Shown piece after piece: positions 24,201 through 37,567 of a DNA stretch of 64,000 nucleotides (positions are counted from its first letter, which is position 1; the number at the start of each line of letters is the position of its first letter). Origin of the DNA: Centropristis striata (Eukaryota; Chordata; Actinopteri; Perciformes; Serranidae); assembly GCF_030273125.1 (NCBI RefSeq), contig NC_081523.1:1962867-2026866 (forward strand). The letters are read 5' to 3'. A model generated the notes under the pieces. It saw only the letters and a list, made by a program, of their open reading frames with translations, had not been told where the DNA came from and made no database searches. The translations under genes and the position numbers were made by a program.

Positions 24201-27200
24201 ACTCAGAGTGAGCGGACTTTAGAGAGGGCGTGGCCTGAGACTTTCCCAGCAGCCACTCTTCCCTCTAAAGGAAACATGGCTATACGTCCAGAGTGTGGAC
24301 TGACCTTCTCCCTGCTGCTGTTGGCGGTGATGGACCTCTGCGTGGCTCCTCTCAGCGCCGTTCTGTAGTTGTAGAAGTTGCTGGAAGGATCCATCTGGTG
24401 CTGCAGAGAGAAGAGGACAGAACCAGTCAGAGTGGGCTCAGAATCACCTCTGATCAGAAGCTCACAAAGATAAAAACTTTGCACATTTTGTTGCATTTAA
24501 ACTGCAAAAAAAGGTGTCTAAAAGCCAGATAAAACAGTAAATCTGAGGGAAATGATCTTGTTGCATGGACAGATAATTTACCTTGACAAGATTTCTTAAA
24601 TTAAGATTATTAAATCTAGAAATAAGCATGTTGAACACTTAAAATAAGAAATTAACTCTTAAAACAAGATGAATGATCTAACACGTTTTTTTTTTATCTT
24701 GGTAAGAAACCAGATTTACCCTCAGATTTACTTTTAGACCTTTTTTTTTAAAGTGGAATCTGCAGAAAGTTAAAGTTCCTGTTGTGATGTGAGGACTATA
24801 CCGGCTTGCAAAGAGAGGAAAAATCATTGTTTTGGAGAAATTTGAATATGCATTTATTGCAATTTTTCTACAATAAATGAGTCTTTCTGTCTATGAGGAG
24901 AAAGATGATTCTATCAACTCTGTGACCTTAAACAAACCCAGGAGGAGGAGAACATTAAGTCAGAAAGTTCAGGATTCACCTCAGATAAAATTCACAGGAG
25001 GCTAAAAAGGAAACTATGAAAGGAGCTGAGGAGGTCTGAGGAGGTTTAAGGAGGTTTGAGGAGGTTTGAGGAGGTGTGTGAGTGACAGGAGGAGGTGAAC
25101 TCTGCTGAGAGAAAACTAGAGAGGAGAGAGTTAGAAATCTTTCTGACTCGTCTCGGCTCAGATCTGCTGCTTCAAAGGGCCACTGGTTCTCCTCAGGTAA
25201 CACTCAGAGGGAGGAGGAGGTGCAGGGGACTGATTTGGCTTTTTGGGGTTTTTCTTTTGCTAAAAAAACTGAAAATTCAATAAAACTATTCCTCAAATAA
25301 CACTGAGAGGTCTTAGAGTAGTTTCAGGACTGGTTTTGTGAAATCTAGAACTGCAGTGATGAGTCAGAATTGCAAACTTTTGCTCATATTTGACTGTTTA
25401 AGTAACTTTTCATGCCAAAAAATGCTGTTTCTTGCTTCTCAAATATAGAGATTTCCTACTTTTCTCAATTTTAAAACATTAAAAAACTGAAAATCTTTGG
25501 ATTTTTTCCAGTTGAAAGCTCATTTTGATTATTTTTTACCTAGAATAAAATAAAAAAAAACTCCTTACAATCATCTATTTATAGAAGATTTGAATGTTAA
25601 ACTGTTTTGAACTCGTGGTGTCTCCAGCTGTCAGAATCCATAAACCAAACTACTTTACTAGTAATTTAGCAAAGCCCTCTTTTTCAAGAAATATTCTAGT
25701 GAAGAAGAAATTAACCATTTGATTCAAAACATGGTCTAAAGTGACCCCACTAAGTTTTTATATTCTTTTTCTTTGCAATAAATTAATCTCATCATTCGGT
25801 ATTCCAGGTTTTCCTCAATTTAACTTGTTTTTGATCATCATACATCTTAATTTTTTATTGTAATTTCTTACTTTTCGAATAAAAACCCTTTTTGTATCAC
25901 TACGGTTCTAATGCACAAGGTCTATATCTATATGGGTTTTGACCTGTAAACTTGATGTAATAATACAAACACTATTTTTCTTCATAAAGTATGAAAGGAA
26001 AAATGGATATAATGATCTGTTGTAATTAAAAAACAGATATTCAAACACAGCCAGCATGAAAGAAATGGGGAATTATCGTTTTTTGACCCATGTTGTGCAT
26101 TAAAAGGTGTTTATATGTTATTAATCAAAGGATTAAAAGACACTTATATAACAGATCTGTCTGCCAAAGAAAAACTGACAAAGAAATCTGCAGTTTTTTA
26201 ACATTTTCTCTTCAGTTTTATTGTCAAACTCTCGCTCCAGTGTGTGTTTTTCTGCCCACACATACAATCATCTCTCTGGTTTGTGTTGTTCCACTCTGAT
26301 GACTAACTAACTGTCTGTGGGCGTGTGGAGGAGAGATTCTTTGTCGTGGATTGTTTGGTTAATTGCAGCGACAGAGAATGATAAAAGCTGTGGATCTGAG
26401 TGGGAGAGCTCAGATCTGACTGTGAGTAACACCTCCACCTCCACTGGAGAAGGAGGATCTGCTGTTTTCACTCCTTTAGTGCATCAGTGAACATGTAGAG
26501 AAGGTGATATTATAACTGCAGAAGATTTTCTTCATGCTGAAGCGTTTTATTTCACTTTACAGGAAATATTTAACAAATGAGGTCAGTTTCAGCCCCAAAA
26601 GAGCACAACTTTCTCCCAGTTTTATATGATTTATTGAAAATAAATGACATTATAGCAAATCTTATCCTCTTCTTTACTAGAATATTCCTTGTTAAAAAGG
26701 GCAATGCATAAAATACTTAATAAAAAGACAGTTTGGATGACATATAATTGATTTACACATTCTGAAAGCTGCAGACATCATACTTTCAAAGTGGTATAAC
26801 ATTCAAATCTTTCAAAATTGATGATTATTAGGAGTTTCATGACTTTAATTCTGGATTCAAATTGATCAAAATGAGCTTTCAAATGGAAATAAATTAAATT
26901 TTAACCATATAGCTGAGGTGATGTCTCTTCAGTGTCTCATTTTCAGTCCAAAACGCAAAAATATTCATTGTTTTAATTATTTAAAACCGAGAAAAGTAGG
27001 AAATCTCTATATCTGAGAAGTTTGAAACAGCATTTTTTGGCTAATCATTTCCCTCAGATTTACTGTTATTTGGTTTTTAGACACACCTTTTTTTGTAGTG
27101 TCTGATGATCAAAAACAAGTTAAATTGAGGAAAACCTGGAATACTGAATGTTAAAATAAATTTATTGCAAAGACATATAATATAAAAACTTCACTTTAGA

Positions 27201-27717
27201 CCATGTTGTGCACCAAAGGGTTAAAACGGTTTCACAGAGTTTCCTTTTACTTACTTCTAAGATGTCAAACTTGGCCGTTTTGACTTTGCTCCACGTCTTC
27301 TTGAGCCGAGAGACGGGACTCATGTTCATCCCAGCTGCAGGACGGACACAAAGAGACAAAAAGAGACAAAAAGAGACAAAAAGAGACAATGAGACAGAGA
27401 TCACACCAGGAGGAAAACAGCAAACATGATCCCATTAACACATGATCGCATTAACAACACATGGCATTTTCCCATTCAGACAGACAGACGCACACATCCC
27501 CTCCACCTCCTCCTCCTCCTCCTCCTCCTCCTCCTCCACCCCTCCTCCTCCAGTGGCAGCCATCCTTTAACATCCTCCACCTCCTCTTTTCTCTTTTCTT
27601 TTCTTTCTCTCTAGTGTTGTTTTTCTTCAGACGCAGCGAGGCAAAAGGCCTCAGGAACAATAGAGTTAACACACGCCTCTTTCCCCCCAGCTCCCTGCTT
27701 CCCATATGGTAATCCTC

Positions 27718-27775
<58 letters not shown>

Positions 27776-27919
27776 CTGACCAAAAAAAGACACAAAATTA
27801 CTAAAAAAAGACACAAAATTACTAAAAAAAGACACAAAATGACAGAAAAAAAGACACAAAATGACCAAAAAAGACACAAAATTACTTAAAAAAAAGACAC
27901 AAAATGATCATGATGAGTG

Positions 27920-27963
<44 letters not shown>

Positions 27964-28115
27964 AACTGACCAAAAAAAAGACACAAAATTACTTAAAAAA
28001 AGACACAAAATGACAGGAAAAAAAGACACAAAATTACTTTAAAAAAAGACACAAAATGATGATGATGATGATGATGATGTGTGTGTGTGTAGGTTCAGGG
28101 GTCACCGTCAGAGCA

Positions 28116-28160
<45 letters not shown>

Positions 28161-28241
28161 CTGACCAAAAAAAGACACAAAATGACAGAAAAAAAGACAT
28201 AAAATGACCAAAAAAGACACAAAATGATCATGATGATGATG

Positions 28242-28275
<34 letters not shown>

Positions 28276-28817
28276 GTTCAGGGGTCACCGTCAGAGCAGA
28301 ACAACACAAAACAAACCCTCGAGAGAGACAGAAAGGACAAAAGAAAACTCACGGAAAATATAAAAAACGCTTAAAAAAAGCCAGATTTTCTCCCTGGTAA
28401 AAATTGATGATTATTAGGAGTTTCATGACTTTAATTCTGGATTCAAATTGATCAAAATGAGCTTCCAATTGGGAAAAGAAATTAAATTTTAACCACATGG
28501 CTGAAGTGATGTATCTTCAGTGTCTCATTTTCAGTCCAAAACTCAAAAATATTCATTGTTTTAATTATTTAAAACAGAGAAAAGTAGGAAATATCTATAT
28601 CTGAGAGGCTGGAAACGGCATTTTTTGGCAAATGTTTGCATGAAAAAAACCCACTAAAACCCCTGATTTTCTTCTTCGCTCCTCCGCTTCCTCCCCAGGA
28701 GACTCTTGGACTTTAACATGACACTTCGGGGCCACAATGAAAGAAAGTTTTGGACCACGGCGGCATGAGACGGTGTGTCAGAACGTGTCCTGACTGGGAA
28801 ACGCCTCACAAAGACAC

Positions 28818-28899
<82 letters not shown>

Positions 28900-31800
28900 A
28901 CAGGTGTTAGCTGGTTGTGGCCCCGCTGGGACTCACTCTCTCCCCTTTATGATCTCTAATACCTCGTTGATGTTTTCTCCTTTATTCTTTATTCAGCAGC
29001 GACACAAAGACACAGGAGACGCTGACACAATGTGTTGTTACATTTTTTCTGTCTCTATTTCAAAAAATTGTCCAAATTACACACAAAAAACACAAACGTC
29101 TCGTGGTATTTAGCCACATCCACATTATAATTAGCCTCATTTAGTTTGTCAGAAATCAGAAATTTGAAATTTTGTTCATATTTTGATTGTTAAAGTAAGT
29201 TTTTTAATGCAAAAATGGGGTTTTAAGCTTCTCAAATTTAGAGATTTCTTACTTTTCTTGGTTTTAAAACATTTAATAAACTGAATGTCTTTGGTTTTTG
29301 GACTGACGTCACCTCAGCCATAAGGTAAAATTTTCCTTTTTTTCAAATTAAAATCAAGAAACTATCACCGTATCACCTACGCAGACACTTTTAATTACCC
29401 TTAATCAAGGAATAGTATAAAATCTGTCAAAAACACACAGTTTTACTGTAAAAAATGTTTTACAATCTTCATGTAAAATGGATGGAGAAATACCATATTG
29501 TCACAAGGACACAATTACCATAAAATGAAAGGGACATTTCAGTCTAAATGACAGTTTTTGCTGATATTTACATTCAAATTTACAGTAGAAAACTCACTCA
29601 CTTTACTGTAAATGAAACAGATTCTTTATGCAATAAACTATCATTTATCGTGATAGTTTCTGGGAAAATATATCGTCCAAATAAGCCTGTTATGGTGACA
29701 GGTCTCACCACAGGGAGACAAATATCTCTAAACCTGCTGAATAAAGCCAGAATCTTCCTGCCTGGCTGTAGAAAACTAAGTTTGCTTTCCTAATTTGGGT
29801 GAATTAACCCTTTAATGAGCTCTCTGATAGGTTGTCTAACCCTGGAGGACTCGGCTGGTTTCCCTCTGGTGTTTTCTCCCTCAGGGGAAAAAGAGAGAGA
29901 ACAGCTGGCACTCCAATATCCTCTCTCTCTCCTTTCTCACCTCCTCCTCCTCCTCCTCCTCCTCCTCCTCCTCCTCCTCCTCCTCCTCCTCCTCCTCCTC
30001 CTCTCTCTGGTCAGTGCTGACCATCTGCCTGGATGGTTTGTTCTCTCTCTCTCTCATGGATCCTCCTCTGAGGTCTCTAAACTGTTTGAGGAGCTCTACA
30101 GGAGTCTCAATTATTTGATTTAACCTGGTTGAAGACGTCCTGTCACCATAACATAATAATGTTTTAGGACCATATATAAACTACAGGCCAAAAGTTTGGA
30201 AGCAAGATCAAATTTGTACAAAAAAAGATCATAGTTTATTTGCTATAATTTGCAAAGTGTGTGTTTTGGGTAATTCTGTGTCTTTTTTTGGGTCATTTTG
30301 TTTCTTTTTAAAGTAATTTAGTTTTTTTTTCTGTCATTTTGTGTCTTTTTTTGGGGTCATTTTGTGTCGTTCTTAGCAATTTTGTGTCTTCTTTAAGTAA
30401 TTTTTTTCTGTCATTTTGTGTCTTTTTTTGGTCATTCTGTGTCTTTTTTGGTCATTTTGTGTTTTTTATTAGCAATTTTGCGTCTTCTTTAAGTAATTTA
30501 GGTTTTTTCTGTCATTTTGTGTCTTTTTTGGTCATTTTGTTTCTTTTTTAAAGTAATTTAGTTTTTTTCTGTCATTTTGTGTCTTTTTTTGGTCATTTTG
30601 TGTCTTTTTTTTTTAGCAATTTTGTGTCTTCTTTAAGTAATTTAAGTTTTTTTCTGTCATTTTGTGTCTTTTTTGATCATTTTGTTTCTTTTTTTAAGCA
30701 ATTTAGTTTTTTTTCTGTCATTTTGTGCCTTTTTTGGTCATTTTGTTTCTTTTTTTTTATCATTTTGTTTCTTTTTTTAAGTAATTTAGTTTTTTTTTCT
30801 GTCATTTTGTGTGTTTTTTTTGGTCATTTTGTTTCTTTTTTAAGTTCCAATTTAGAAGACATTTTGACTCGAATTATCAGGTCTTTGGGTTTTTATTGCT
30901 TAGACTTTGTGTTTCCTTCTTTCCTTCATGTATAAATCTGAACTCTTGTTTCTTTCCTCAGCTGCTTCAGTTTGTGCCATTTCTTTAAACACAACACAAA
31001 AAAACCCCACAAAAAGTCAATATATTGAGTATTGCTTAGTTGAAGAATCTGTTTTTAGGAACATAGTGACACCTGGAAGTAAACTAGAGTTTAATCTGCT
31101 CCACTGCAGCAGTTTGGAGTGAAGTGGTTTGAGAAAGAGATCAGTTTTCCTTCATTTAACCACCAATAAATCTCTTTCTACAAGCTTTAGATCACTGCTG
31201 CAGCTTCCCATCCAAATAAATTTGATATTTTTTAGAGTAAAACTCGCTCAAGACACACAGTGCAAGAAGTCCAAACTGAACGAGAACATTAAAACCACAT
31301 TAAAGACCAGAAACTTGACTTTATTCAACATTAAAGTCAAGTTTCTGGTCGCTTTACTTCCCCCAGTTTCAGTCAAATGTCAGAGAGCCAGGGGGAAAAT
31401 CTGCCACTGAGACAATTATGTGCATGAAGTGCTGCTGCGTTCCTCTCGATGATGTCATCAGACTGAATGATGAACGGTGGTAATGAAGCGGGACCGAGTC
31501 ATGAGAGGTGACGCTACGGGGACATCACCAAAGACTGACTGAACAACAAATTATATCAACAACACTGATCTGATTTACTGAGAGGAGAAGAAGAAGAAGA
31601 AGAAGAAGAAGAAGAAGAAGAAGAAGAAGAAGAAGAAGAAGGTTCTCTGTGCAGGAACTTAAAAGAGTTCAAATGAGACGGAGAACGTTGGAAAAAAGCA
31701 GCACAGATCGATGCAAATCATTTACAGCAGGGGTCTCAAACTGGCGGCCCGCGGGCCAATTGTGGCCCTCGTGATGATATTTTGTGGCCCCCACCTTGAT

Positions 31801-34800
31801 ATGAAAGTTTAATGTGAGTTTTATATGAATGGCACTTTACCGTGTTGTGTGTGGAAGGTCCCTTTAATTACTGTTTTTGGTCATTTAGTGTCTTTTTTTT
31901 GGTCATTTTGTGTCTTTTTTTAAGCAATTTCGTTTTTTTCTGTCATTTTGTGGCTTTTTTTGGGTCATTTTGTGTCTTTTTGTTCATTTTGTGTCTTTTT
32001 TTAAGTAATTTAGCTTTTCTCTGTCATTTTGTGTCTTTTTGGGTCATTTAGTGTCTTTTTTTTTTTTTAAAGTGTCCTTTTTTTGGTAATTTTGTGTCTT
32101 TTTTTAGTAATTTTGTGTCTTTTTTTGGTCATTTTGCTACTGCCTCCAGCGGCCCCCGGGAAATTTGAGTTTGAGACCCCTGATTTACAGTGAGTACAAG
32201 AGAGGCGGCAACCTCCGGGCCTGAGCAGGGAGGACGGCTGCAGAAGCATTTTAGTCCATTCATTTCAATGCAAAATGAGAAAACTTGTCACTTGATTTAT
32301 TACCTCAGAAATGTTTTTTATGACAACACTATGGTCTCAATCACTAGTAAAAAAAATCTTCTTCAAGACAATCTGATGTTAATAGTGTAAATAATGACCC
32401 CATTTAGAAGAAAAACAACAACGGGTGACGTCTCGTTGACTACATCTATTTTTCATATACAGTCTACGGTACGAGACAAGAGAGGAGGAACTCACATATG
32501 ATGGCCATGAGGGAGTTAAAGTTGCCGATGTTGAAACACTCGCGCGCCACGTCGATGAAGAACTCGATGACTCGAGCTCGGTGCTTCTTCTTCACAGGCT
32601 GTTAACGGACATGGAGAGAAAATTAGAAAAGTACATCAACCCTCATGTAAATGTGTTGGTGGGAAATCAGGTTGTTGACTTTTTAAAAGGTGTTTTAAAC
32701 AATTAAAGTACTGATGTTTGCATCAACGTCACGGGACATTTGAGCTTGTTTGCTTTGTGTCGGGATATTTTGGGACAGAATTGTTACTTTTATTGCCCTT
32801 TTAATGCAGAAACAAGTCATTTATACACCAATTTATTTAGCAATTAGCTAAAAGCAAAACACTTGGATTGGTTCCATTTTCTCTAATGCAAACATTTACA
32901 GCTTTTTGGCTTTTCAGACCAAACAAGCAAATTAAAGCATAATTTATGCAATTGTTAAATAAGGTGGTGATGTTTAAGATAAGAAAAGATAAGAAATTAC
33001 TTTATTTATCCCGAAGCGGGAAAATTTAGTCGGTCAGAAGACAGAATAAGAATATAAAACTCAGACATATACATACATTTATGCTATTTGGCACTTATTA
33101 TTAATATATTATTTTTTGTGTTTGTTTGTTTCCAGAAAGTACTTTGCATTTTTACAGATATTGCACATTTTTATCATTTATTTATTTCGTATATTTAGTT
33201 TATTTGTGTCCAGTCTTGATAAAATGACACCAGAAAATGACATAAATTAATCATTCAAGTCATTTTATTAAGCGAGAACTGCAGAACAGTCATCAGAATT
33301 TGCTAATTTACGTCTTTTAATCTGTCACCTTGAGCTCTGGGAACATGTGATGACCATTTTTCCACTATTTTAATCAGTAATTGCAGCCAAATCGTCTTTT
33401 TTTCCCCCTCCTCCTCATGCATAACAACACAAAGGGTTGTTGGCCTCGTGTCCATTACTCACCATGCATATTTCTGTGGCCACCAGATAACTGAGTCTGT
33501 TGAACCATTCCACATAAGCTTCCAGGTTGCTGGCCTTCTTGTGATCACTGAAGCAGCTCTGCAACAACAAAAACACACTTTACATTAGCATTACACTACA
33601 TTATGAAGAAAAAAATAGTGCTGAACTGGAAAAATTAAGCTGATATTGGCCTTTTTTATGAATGCAACTAATCAGAGCGTGAAGAAGTTGGACTGTGTTT
33701 ATCATTACTGGCTGAGAAAATCACACACATGGTTGGTTTTTATCCCTCATTGGTTGGTTTTTATGTCATTTGTTGGTTTTTATCCCTTATTGGTTGGTTT
33801 TTATCTCTCATGGGTTGGTTTTTTATCTCTCATTGGTTGGTTTTTATCCCTCATTGGTTGGTTTTTATCCCTCATTGGTTGGTTTTTATCCCTTATTGGT
33901 TGGTTTTTATCTCTCATTGGTTGGTTTTTATCTCTCATTGGTTAGATTTTATCTCATTGGTTGGTTTTTATCTCTCATTGGTTGGCTTTTATTTCTCATT
34001 GGTTGGTTTTTATCTCTCATTGGTTGGTTTTTATATCTCATTGGTTGGTTTTTATATCTCATTGGTTGGTTTTTATCTGTCATTGGTTGGTTTGTATCCC
34101 TTATTGGTTGGTTTTTATCCCTCATTGGTTGGTTTTTATCCCTCATTGGTTGTTTTTTTTATCTGTCATTGGTTGGTTTTTATCCCTTATTGGTTGGTTT
34201 TTATCCCTTATTGGTTAGTTTTTATCTCATTGGTTGGTTTTTATCTCTCATTGGTTGGTTTTTATCTCTCATTGGTTGGTTTTTATCTCTCATTGGTTGG
34301 TTTTTATCCCTTATTGGTTGGTTGTTGTCTCTCATCGGTTGGTTTTTATCTCTCATTGGTTGGTTTTTATCCCTTATTGGTTGGTTGTTGTCTCTCATCG
34401 GTTGGTTTTTATCTCTCATTGGTTGGTTTTTATCCCTTATTGGTTGGTTGTTGTCTCTCATCGGTTGGTTTTTATCTCTCATTGGTTGGTTTTTATCCCT
34501 TATTGGTTGGTTTTTATCTCTCATTGGTTGGTTTTTATCTCTCATTGGTTGGTTTTTATCTCTCATTGGTTGGTTTTTGTCTCTCATTGGTTGGTTTTTA
34601 TCTCTCATTGGTTGGTTTTTTATCCCTTATTGGTTGGTTTTTATCTCTCATTGGTTAGATTTTATCTCATTGGTTGGTTTTTATCTCTCATTGGTTGGCT
34701 TTTATCCCTTATTGGTTGGTTTTTGTCTCTCATTGGTTGGTTTTTATCTCTCATTGGTTGGTTTTTATCCCTTATTGGTTGGTTTTTATCTCTCATTGGT

Positions 34801-36905
34801 TGGTTTTTGTCTCTCATTGGTTGGTTTTTATCTCTCATTGGTTGGTTTTTGTCTCTCATTGGTTGGTTTTTATCTCTCATTGGTTGGTTTTTATCTCTCA
34901 TTGGTTGGTTTTTATCCCTCATTGGTTGGTTTTTATCTCTCATTGGTTGGTTTTTATCTCTCATTGGTTGGTTTTTGTCTCTCATTGGTTGGTTTTTATC
35001 TCTCATTGGTTGGTTTTTATCTCTCATTGGTTGGTTTTTGTCTCTCATTGGTTGGTTTTTATCTCTCATTGGTTGGTTTTTATCTCTCATTGGTTGGTTT
35101 TTATCTCATTGGTTGGTTTTTATCTCTCATTGGTTGGTTTTTATCTCTCATTGGTTGGTTTTTATCTCTCATTGGTTGTTTTTTTTATCTCTCATTGGTT
35201 GGTTTTTATCTCATTGGTTGGTTTTTATCTCTCATTGGTTGGTTTTTATCTCTCATTGGTTGGTTTTTATCTCTCATTGGTTGGTTTTTATCTCTCATTG
35301 GTTGTTTTTTTTATCTCTCATTGGTTGGTTTTTATCTCATTGGTTGGTTTTTATCTCTCATTGGTTGGTTTTTATCTCTCATTGGTTGGTTTTTATCCCT
35401 TATTGGTTAGTTTTTATCTCTCATTGGTTGGTTTTTATCCCTTATTGGTTGGTTTTTATCCCTCAGTGGTTGGTTTTTATCTCTCATTGGTTGGTTTTTA
35501 TCTCTCATTGGTTGGTTTTTATCCCTTATTGGTTGGTTTCTATCCCTTATTGGTTGGGTTTTATCTCTCATTGGTTGGTTTTTATCCCTCATTGGTTGGT
35601 TTTTATCCCTTATTGGTTGGTTTTTATCCCTCAGTGGTTGGTTTTTATCTCTCACTGGTTAATTTTTATCTCTCATTGGTTAGTTTTTCTTTCTCATTGG
35701 TTGGTTTTTATCCCTTATTGGTTGGTTTTTATCTCTCATTGGTTGGTTTTTATCTCTCATTGGTTGGTTTTTGTCTCTCATTGGTTGGTTTGTATCTCTC
35801 ATTGGTTAGTTTTTATCCCTTATTGGTTGGTTTTTATCTCTCATTGGTTGGTTTTTTATCCCTTATTGGTTGGTTTTTATCTCATTGGTTGGTTTTTATC
35901 TCTCATTGGTCAGTTTTAAGGTCAGAAAGCTTTTAGCTACGCCTCTTTACCATGGAACAATCTGCAAAAGGACTTGAAACTGTCTGAATTGATCACAATC
36001 GGTGAATTTAAATCGATTCTAAAGGACAAAGAAATCTCTTCCCTTGGTCAGTTTGATGCTCCTTTGAGGCTCCTTCACTGTTGCTGAATTTGTATTTAAT
36101 TGTTCATCATAACTGTGTTAAAATGTTGCAAAAAATAGTGCTGAAGTGGAAAAATTAAGCTGATATTGGCCTTTTTTTCACTCCCTCTCTACAGTTAATG
36201 CATCACTGGGCATGAAAAATAAACTGGTGGCTAAGTGGAGCCAATCACGCTCAACTTCACTCTGTGAGCTCCACAAGCACAATAACAGACAATAGTTAGT
36301 GATTCACTTCATGCAGGCTGCAGCTTTGTGTCCACTCCTCTTGATCTAATTCCTCACATTCCTCTGGCCTGACGCCACTCTGCCCCGTGTGGCGTTCCCG
36401 CCACTGGACACATTTTAACATGCACACACACACACACACGAAAGAAAAAAACTAAAAAAACACACAGAATTACCAATAAAAAGACACAAAATTATTTTTT
36501 TAAAAAGACACAAAATGCATAGAAAAAATACACAAGATTACTAAAAAAAGACACAAAATGACAAAAAAAAAAGACACAAAATGACAGAAAAACACACACA
36601 CACACACACACACACATGTGAACACACACACGTGAACACACACACACACAGAGCTGCCCTGTCTGTTTGGAGTGTCTCTGTGGAAGAGGAGGCAGCGAGC
36701 CCTGAGGCACAAAGGCAGCCGTAACCCCCCGTCACCTCGCTCCCAAAAAAAAAGAGTCTGTTGCCTAGCAACCGAACGCCAGACAAGAGGGCCCACCGCC
36801 ACACACACACACACACATTCAGGAACTCACACACCCCTTCCCAAAACAAACCCTTGGCAGCAGCAGTTGCTAGGAGATGTGATGCATGTATGCCAGTCTC
36901 ACCCA

Positions 36906-36946
<41 letters not shown>

Positions 36947-37168
36947 AGACACACACACACACACCTCACCAACCACATCTCCCCAGACACCGGGCTGATC
37001 TGAGGAGATGTCTGTGAGGTGTGTGTGTCACTGCGTGTGTTTATCTAAGTTTGTGTGTTTATCTATGTGTGTGTATATGTCTGTCTGTCTGTCTGTGTTT
37101 GTGTATTTGTGTGTGTCTGAGTGTGTATGTGTGGCTCTAAGTGTGGGTGTTTGTCCGTGTGTGTGTGT

Positions 37169-37199
<31 letters not shown>

Positions 37200-37499
37200 G
37201 GGGTCTAAGTGTGTAAGTGTGTGTGTGTGTGTGTGTGTGTGTGGGTCTAAGTGTGCCTGAGCATGTGTGCTTGTGTATGTGCTTGTGTGTGTTTTTGTAT
37301 TTGTGTGTGTCTGTCTGTCTCTAAGTGTATGTGTTTGTTTACATGTGTGTGTGGCTCTGAGTGTGTGCGTACATGTGTGTGTGTGTGTCCCTAAGTGTGT
37401 CTGAGCATCTGTGTTTGTGTGTGTGTGTGTATATGTCTGTCTGTCTGTGTATTTGTGTTTGAGTGTGTGTGTGTGTTTGTGTGGGGGGGTCTAAGTGTG

Positions 37500-37567
<68 letters not shown>

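Larger units (their letters stand above)
25420..29300. repeat. Scattered copies of two A/T-rich dispersed repeats
   Basis: One repeat (marker tttcctcaatttaacttgtt) appears at 25790-25890 and reversed at 27095-27200, with another copy at 60900-61040. The second (marker attcattgttttaattattt, and ttcagtgtctcattttcagt) appears at 26815-27045 and 28400-28630, and reversed, degraded, at 25420-25540 and 29200-29320. Between copies I see no exon other than coding exon 8. Confidence 0.6.

Noticed and set aside
33729..35936. Open frames of 309-561 codons on the plus strand and 128-142 codons on the minus strand
   Set aside because: Direct translations of the 21-bp minisatellite. Overlapping frames on both strands are equally open, there are no splice or start contexts, and the composition is purely periodic.
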